NCBI RefSeq assembly: GCF_049331405.1
Contig: NZ_CP186274.1
Span: 9,052,001 to 9,116,000, forward strand
Source of the DNA: PoT sp049331405
Lineage (GTDB): Bacteria > Planctomycetota > Planctomycetia > Isosphaerales > Isosphaeraceae
Length of the DNA stretch: 64,000 nucleotides
Direction of reading: 5' to 3'
A program made the position numbers and the translations under genes. Below are positions 59,842 through 64,000 of the stretch, one piece after another. Position 1 is the stretch's first letter, and every line of letters begins with the position of its first letter. Below the pieces are notes generated by a model. That model ran no database searches, had not been told where the DNA came from, and saw nothing but the letters and a program-made list of their open reading frames with translations.

Positions 59842-60543
59842 TCAAGCCGGCTTGCGGCGGATCCGGTGCAAGGTCCCGCGGACGTGGCCCATCTCGGCGT
59901 CGGTCTCGATGGAGGAGTCCTCGCAGACGAGGCCTCGGGCGTTCAGGGCCTGGGCGATCCCCTCGGTCGCGACGCGGTAGGGGCCGGCGACGAGAGCGAA
60001 TCCATCCGGCGCGAGCATCTTCGCGAGCAGGTCGGCAACGAGCGGGACGAGCCGGTGCTCATAGAGGACGTCGGCCCCGAGGATCACCGGGTACTGGGTC
60101 TCCGGCAGCTCGCGCCAGTCGAGCCGCTCGGTGGTGCAGTGCGAGGGGTCGAAGCCATTGGCCTCGACGCTCCTGGCGACGAAGCCGAGGGAATCCTCGT
60201 CGTAGTCGGTGAAGTTGACATGCAGTCCGCGTCCCACGCCGACGAGCCCGGCGAGGCCCAGTCCGCAGCCGATCTCGAGGGCCTTCGTCCCCTCGGCCCA
60301 GGGCTCGCGCCCGACGGCCTCGGCCAGCAGGAAGGCCCCCGGCCAGAGGTAGGCCCAGTACGGCATGTAGTCATCCTGCCGGTTCAACGCCCGCACCGCC
60401 GGGTCGTCGAGCAGCCGATCCGGATCCGCCGGCCGGACCACCTTGACCTCTCGCCCCCCGAAGCTGAAGGCCGACGTCGACGTCGGCCCCCCATAAATCC
60501 CGCTCGTCTTCAACGGCGTCCGCGTCTCCATCCCCAACCCCAT
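59842..60543 (-). CDS. Class I SAM-dependent methyltransferase (METTL21-like)
   Basis: A 233-residue enzyme. PYWAYLWPGAFLLAEAV precedes motif I ALEIGCGLGLAGLVG. NFTDYDEDSLGFVARSVEAN and a post-motif LGADVLYEHRLVPLVADLLA follow, with motif order as in the lysine methyltransferase-like family (METTL21/EEF1A-KMT and bacterial homologues). The substrate, protein or small molecule, cannot be told. The N-terminal 40 residues are variable. Confidence 0.82.
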   Translation of the reverse strand: MGLGMETRTPLKTSGIYGGPTSTSAFSFGGREVKVVRPADPDRLLDDPAVRALNRQDDYMPYWAYLWPGAFLLAEAVGREPWAEGTKALEIGCGLGLAGLVGVGRGLHVNFTDYDEDSLGFVARSVEANGFDPSHCTTERLDWRELPETQYPVILGADVLYEHRLVPLVADLLAKMLAPDGFALVAGPYRVATEGIAQALNARGLVCEDSSIETDAEMGHVRGTLHRIRRKPA

Positions 60544-60858
60544 CCTCTCCAGTCACCCATGCGGCCCCGGCAAGCTCGTACAACGTTCGAGGCCCGTCCC
60601 CGCCATTCTCGACGAAATCGCCCCGATTGAAAACCGGGAGCCGAGGATGGGTCCCGTCACCGTCGGCGAGTATCCTCCGACGACCAAGCCATCGGCGGAG
60701 AAGGCTCCCTTCCGGGTCGAGACCCGATCAGGACCGAGTCCGCACCGAATCAGGTTGGACCCTCCGCGCCCACAGGGGTATACTTCACCTCTCGGAATGG
60801 TGTCCGAGCCAGTCACCCTTACCTGGTGTAACCTTTGATCTCCCAAGGCATACCGTAA
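60544..60858. other. Divergent non-coding gap
   Basis: About 315 bases between the methyltransferase and the nucleotidyltransferase gene. No repeat or RNA was recognised. It should hold promoters for both sides. Confidence 0.4.
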
Positions 60859-61932
60859 GTGGCGACATCAGAAGATCCCGTCCAGCAACTGTCCGAGCGG
60901 CTCGGCATTCAGTGGCGAGCCATCGCGGATGCAACCTCGGCCTCCGAGGCGAGGATGAGGACGCTCGACGCCCAGCTCGGCCAATTCACGACCGAAGATA
61001 CGAGCATCGTGGTATTCGGATCGCTCGCCCGGCACGAGCTCACCTCGGGGAGCGACCTCGACTGGGTGCTCCTGGTCGACGGGATCGCTGATCCGGAACA
61101 CCTCGGGGCCTCGCTCGACATCGAGGCTCGCCTGAAAGAGCAGGCGGTGAAGGGCCCCGGAGCCGAGGCGACTTTTGGCGGCCTGGCCTTCAGCCACGAC
61201 CTGATCAATTACATCGGCGGGGGCGACGACACCAACGCGAACCTGACCCGACGCATGCTGCTCCTGCTCGAATCCGCATGCATCGGGCGGAACGATGCCT
61301 ATCAGCGGGTGATTAACAATATCCTCGGCCGATACATTCGCGAGGATTACGGCTGGATGCACACCTGGAACCCCAGGAACGTGCCCCGGTTCCTCCAGAA
61401 CGACATGGCCCGATACTGGCGGACCCTGGCCGTCGACTTCGCCTACAAGCGGAGGCAGCGAGCCGGCCGGGGCTGGGCCCTCCGCACGGCTAAGCTAAGG
61501 CTTTCCAGGAAGATAACTTACGCCTCGGGGCTCCTCATCTGCTTCGATTGTGCGATCAATCCTCCTGAAACGGTCATCGCTCCCGGGGTCGATCCCGAGT
61601 CCGCCGCCCTGGCGATCGTCGACCACCTCTCGAAGCTCGTGAGTTTGCCCCCCTTGGGCCTCTTCGCGAAGCTCTTCCTCCAGTTCGAGAACCTCAAGCC
61701 GGCGGCCTCGAAGCTGTTCGGCGCCTACGACGAGTTCCTCCGGCTCCTCAACAACGACGACATACGCAGTCGGCTCGACGAGTTGGGGCAAGCCGAGGCC
61801 GCGACCGACCCCGTCTATCAGCAGGTGAGGGATATCGGCCATGAGTTCCAGGGCGCACTCGACGCCGTCTTCTTCGACCCGGCCGGTTGCCCCGAGATCC
61901 ATGAGCTGACAAAGACATACGGAGTCTTCTAA
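60859..61932 (+). CDS. Polymerase-beta-type nucleotidyltransferase protein
   Basis: A 357-residue protein. IVVFGSLARHELTSGSDLDW (about 51-70) is the nucleotidyltransferase signature GSxxR...SDxDW, with the metal-binding aspartates and a further acidic strand around residues 105-125. TRRMLLLLESACIGRNDAYQ and a long helical C-terminus follow, including AVDFAYKRRQRAGRGWALRT. The helical part may be a substrate-binding or HEPN-like domain. Start GTG 60859. It overlaps the next gene by one base (TAATG), so the two are probably translated together. Possible roles are modifying a protein, RNA or small molecule; no family name is certain. Confidence 0.72.
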   Translation: MATSEDPVQQLSERLGIQWRAIADATSASEARMRTLDAQLGQFTTEDTSIVVFGSLARHELTSGSDLDWVLLVDGIADPEHLGASLDIEARLKEQAVKGPGAEATFGGLAFSHDLINYIGGGDDTNANLTRRMLLLLESACIGRNDAYQRVINNILGRYIREDYGWMHTWNPRNVPRFLQNDMARYWRTLAVDFAYKRRQRAGRGWALRTAKLRLSRKITYASGLLICFDCAINPPETVIAPGVDPESAALAIVDHLSKLVSLPPLGLFAKLFLQFENLKPAASKLFGAYDEFLRLLNNDDIRSRLDELGQAEAATDPVYQQVRDIGHEFQGALDAVFFDPAGCPEIHELTKTYGVF

Positions 61933-62642
61933 TGCGTCCTCTCGGCTTTTCCACGGGGGCCATCGCCCCGGGCAACCTCGACGAAGCGCTGAGGATGCTG
62001 GACGGGATCGCCGTCGAGGCGGTCGAGCTCTCCGCGCTCCGCATCCGGGAGCTTCCGGAGTTGCTCGACTTCGCCGAGAGGACGGACCTGGGCCGATTCT
62101 CCCACGTCTCGATCCACGCCCCCACGGATTACTCGGCCGAGCAGGAGGCCGAAGTCGTCGAGCGACTCTCCGCGCTGAGCGACCGGGGATGGCCGATCGT
62201 CGCCCATCCCGACACGATCCGCGACTACAGGCTCTGGAAGCAGTTCGGGCCGCTCCTGCTCATCGAGAACATGGACAAGCGCAAGCCCTTGGGGAGGACC
62301 GTCGAGGAGTTGAGCCGGGTCTTCGACGAGTTGCCCGACGCCCAGATGTGCTTCGACATCGCCCACGCCCGCCAGGTCGACACTTCCATGACCGAGGCCT
62401 ACAAGATCGCGAAGGCCTTCCGTTCCAGGATCAAGCAGATCCACATCAGCACCATCGGCTCGAGCAGCAAACACGCCCCGATTTCGCCGAGTGCCGAGCG
62501 TTCCTTCCGGTCATTGGCCTCCCTGATCCCCATTTCGGCCCCTGCCATCCTGGAGACGCCCGTGCGAGCGGATCAGTTCGAGGAACAACTCGCGATGGCC
62601 GCTCGCTCCCTGGAGATGTCCCTGACCGGCCAGATCGGCTAG
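61932..62642 (+). CDS. Sugar-phosphate isomerase/epimerase-like TIM-barrel protein
   Basis: A 236-residue protein of the xylose-isomerase-like (AP endonuclease 2) superfamily. LGFSTGAIAPGNLDEALRML, VEAVELSALRIRELPELLDF, FSHVSIHAPTDYS, LLIENMDKRKPLGRTVEEL, AQMCFDIAHARQVD and IKQIHISTIGS follow the barrel strands. The metal ligands are plausibly the Glu of IENMD, the Asp/His of CFDIAHARQVD, and the His of IHIS. It starts inside the stop of the nucleotidyltransferase gene, which suggests they act together. The substrate is unknown. Confidence 0.8.
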   Translation: MRPLGFSTGAIAPGNLDEALRMLDGIAVEAVELSALRIRELPELLDFAERTDLGRFSHVSIHAPTDYSAEQEAEVVERLSALSDRGWPIVAHPDTIRDYRLWKQFGPLLLIENMDKRKPLGRTVEELSRVFDELPDAQMCFDIAHARQVDTSMTEAYKIAKAFRSRIKQIHISTIGSSSKHAPISPSAERSFRSLASLIPISAPAILETPVRADQFEEQLAMAARSLEMSLTGQIG

Positions 62643-62840
62643 GGTCCGGATTGCGGGAATTCATCGTCAATCCTCCCCCGACGCATCAAACCCGCTGCGC
62701 CAGGCGAATAGTGTTTGACGGTCTCGTGAGGGGACGACTATAATTCGTTGAGATTGAATCTCAATGACGATGGCTCCGTGCCCGCCGGTCGTGCCTTCCA
62801 AAGGCAACCAAAGATGCAGCAGGGATTGGTGAGAAATCGC

Positions 62841-64000
62841 ATGCGATTCGCGTTGATTCTGGCCTGGCTGTCGGCGATGGCGGCGACGCAGGCGAGGGGA
62901 GCGTCCGAGGTCTCCGGCAAGGTCGAGATGCCGGATATCTGCCGGCCGGAGGTCAGCCCGGCGGTCGCGAGCCTCGAGCCGGCTCAAGGAACGACGACAC
63001 CAGCCGCCCCGGCATCGAACGGGCCGACGGAGATGACGCTGGTCGACCAGCGAGGATTGCAGTTCGTGCCCAGGGTGCAGGCGATGACCCTCGGCGGGAC
63101 GGTGCAGTTCCACAACTCCGACTCCGAGACCCACAGCGTCCACACGGTCACCCCCGGCTTCGGCTTCAACATGTCGATGGGGGCGAACCGGTCCGAGAAC
63201 TGGGTGCCCGAGAAGGCGGGGGTGGTGCGCCTCGCCTGCGATGTGCATGGTCATATGAAGGGGTATATCGTCGTCTCGCCGTCCCCGTGGGTGGCCGTCT
63301 GCTCGCGCGAGGGGCGATTCAAGTTCCGCGACGTCCCCGCGGGCCGGTACACGCTCAAGGTCTGGCACGAGATGGGCGATCCCTTGACCAGAGAGGTTGA
63401 GGTTCGCGAGGGGAGCGACGTTGGACTCGAGGGCCTCACGCTGACGACGACGGCCGTGGCCACGGGGAAGGCGGCGGTCGCCCCGGTCCTGCCCTGGACG
63501 CAGGTGATCGACAACATCAGCGTGAACCTCGCGGCGAGCCTCGAGTCCGCCTCTCGCCCCGGCCAGCTCAAGAAGGCGAGGCGGCTCGCCGAGGATTCGT
63601 ACTGGGGCGAGTTCGAGGTCTCCGACATGGAGACGGCCGTCCGCATGCACCTGGGCTTCGCCCGCAAGGGGGAGCTCGAGGGCAAGTTCTACGCGATCTT
63701 CTCGGCCGTGCGCAAGGTCGCCGACGGCAAGCTCCCCGCCAATCAGCTCGCCGACCTCAATCGCGACCTGCTGCTCGACCTGGTGAAGGCCGCCAACGAG
63801 CTGAATAGCAAGGGGGTCACCGACTCCAAGCACCTCCACATCAAGGGGGCCGCCGCGAATAAAGCCGCGGCCGCAGACGCCTCCGTCTCCTCCGTCAACC
63901 CCCGAGAGCAGCTCGCGAGGCTCACGCGAGGGTTGAATCGGATCCGGGAGCAGGCCGAGAATGGCGAAGCCTCCGAGGCGGCCTCGGCGATGACCACCGT
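62841..64000 (+). CDS. Cupredoxin protein with FTR1-like periplasmic segment (3' partial)
   Basis: The frame runs off the window end after about 386 codons. A signal peptide (RFALILAWLSAMAATQARGA) is followed by a plastocyanin-like copper fold (about 25-155). Copper-ligand candidates are the His residues of ETHSVHTV and the Cys, His and Met of CDVHGHMKGY. A carboxypeptidase-regulatory-like strand set follows (KFRDVPAGRYTLKVWHEMG). From about 250 on, AEDSYWGEFEVSDMETAVRM and HLGFARKGELEGKFYAIFSA resemble the N-terminal region of FTR1-family iron permeases. The rest may continue as membrane helices beyond the window. ATG 62814 is an alternative start nine codons earlier. A role in metal uptake is inferred. 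Confidence 0.72.
   Translation, partial: MRFALILAWLSAMAATQARGASEVSGKVEMPDICRPEVSPAVASLEPAQGTTTPAAPASNGPTEMTLVDQRGLQFVPRVQAMTLGGTVQFHNSDSETHSVHTVTPGFGFNMSMGANRSENWVPEKAGVVRLACDVHGHMKGYIVVSPSPWVAVCSREGRFKFRDVPAGRYTLKVWHEMGDPLTREVEVREGSDVGLEGLTLTTTAVATGKAAVAPVLPWTQVIDNISVNLAASLESASRPGQLKKARRLAEDSYWGEFEVSDMETAVRMHLGFARKGELEGKFYAIFSAVRKVADGKLPANQLADLNRDLLLDLVKAANELNSKGVTDSKHLHIKGAAANKAAAADASVSSVNPREQLARLTRGLNRIREQAENGEASEAASAMTT

Overview
The window looks like chromosomal DNA of a GC-rich planctomycete, most likely of the Isosphaeraceae/Gemmataceae type. This is inferred from gene families, not from a marker tree. The signs are two DUF1559 pilin-like proteins, a TIGR03067-type protein, an LEPR-XLL-like surface-protein N-terminus, a PEP-CTERM protein, DUF1080, ECF sigma factors carrying large C-terminal domains, many GTG/TTG starts and long non-coding gaps. 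No rRNA, tRNA, CRISPR array, integrase or intact insertion sequence was seen.

Layout. 1-9.6 kb: the C-terminal part of an ECF sigma/WD40 fusion, a giant repeat-built surface protein (1845 aa) closed by a strong hairpin, and a secreted DUF1080 protein. 9.7-12 kb: a retron-type reverse transcriptase with the retron NAxxH and VTG signatures and a long N-terminal extension, facing a small unrecognised gene. 12.5-16.2 kb: a BlaI-type repressor overlapping a mosaic M56/BlaR1-like metalloprotease. 16.5-21.9 kb: a housekeeping block, rplY-pth-rpsF-ssb-rplI-dnaB, lacking rpsR. 21.9-23.4 kb: a coupled HD-hydrolase and alpha/beta-hydrolase pair. 23.4-26.9 kb: paired palindromes ahead of a membrane-anchored sigma-54 activator, converging with a SorC-type regulator. 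28-34.9 kb: DUF6263-like protein, CPBP protease, YbaK deacylase, MATE pump, serine hydrolase, PhzF enzyme and a ModE-like regulator. 35-44 kb: HtrA protease, TPR protein, Fe-alcohol dehydrogenase, PyrD, zinc-ribbon membrane protein, EboE and a fosmidomycin-resistance-type MFS pump. 44.7-52.9 kb: GH15, an ECF sigma factor fused to a polysaccharide-export/SLBB module, a Cys-rich secreted protein, two DUF1559 proteins and a beta-propeller. 53-64 kb: Gfo/Idh/MocA oxidoreductase, TIGR03067 protein, a non-coding array of hairpin repeats, PEP-CTERM protein, AIM24-like protein, methyltransferase, a nucleotidyltransferase/TIM-barrel pair, and a cupredoxin protein cut by the window end.

The strongest candidates for undescribed biology are the retron-type RT locus, the dispersed hairpin repeat family with compensatory stem changes, the sigma-factor/polysaccharide-export fusion, and the two repeat systems inside the giant surface protein. 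Everything is read by eye. Family names come from motif recognition, and no searches or structure predictions were run.
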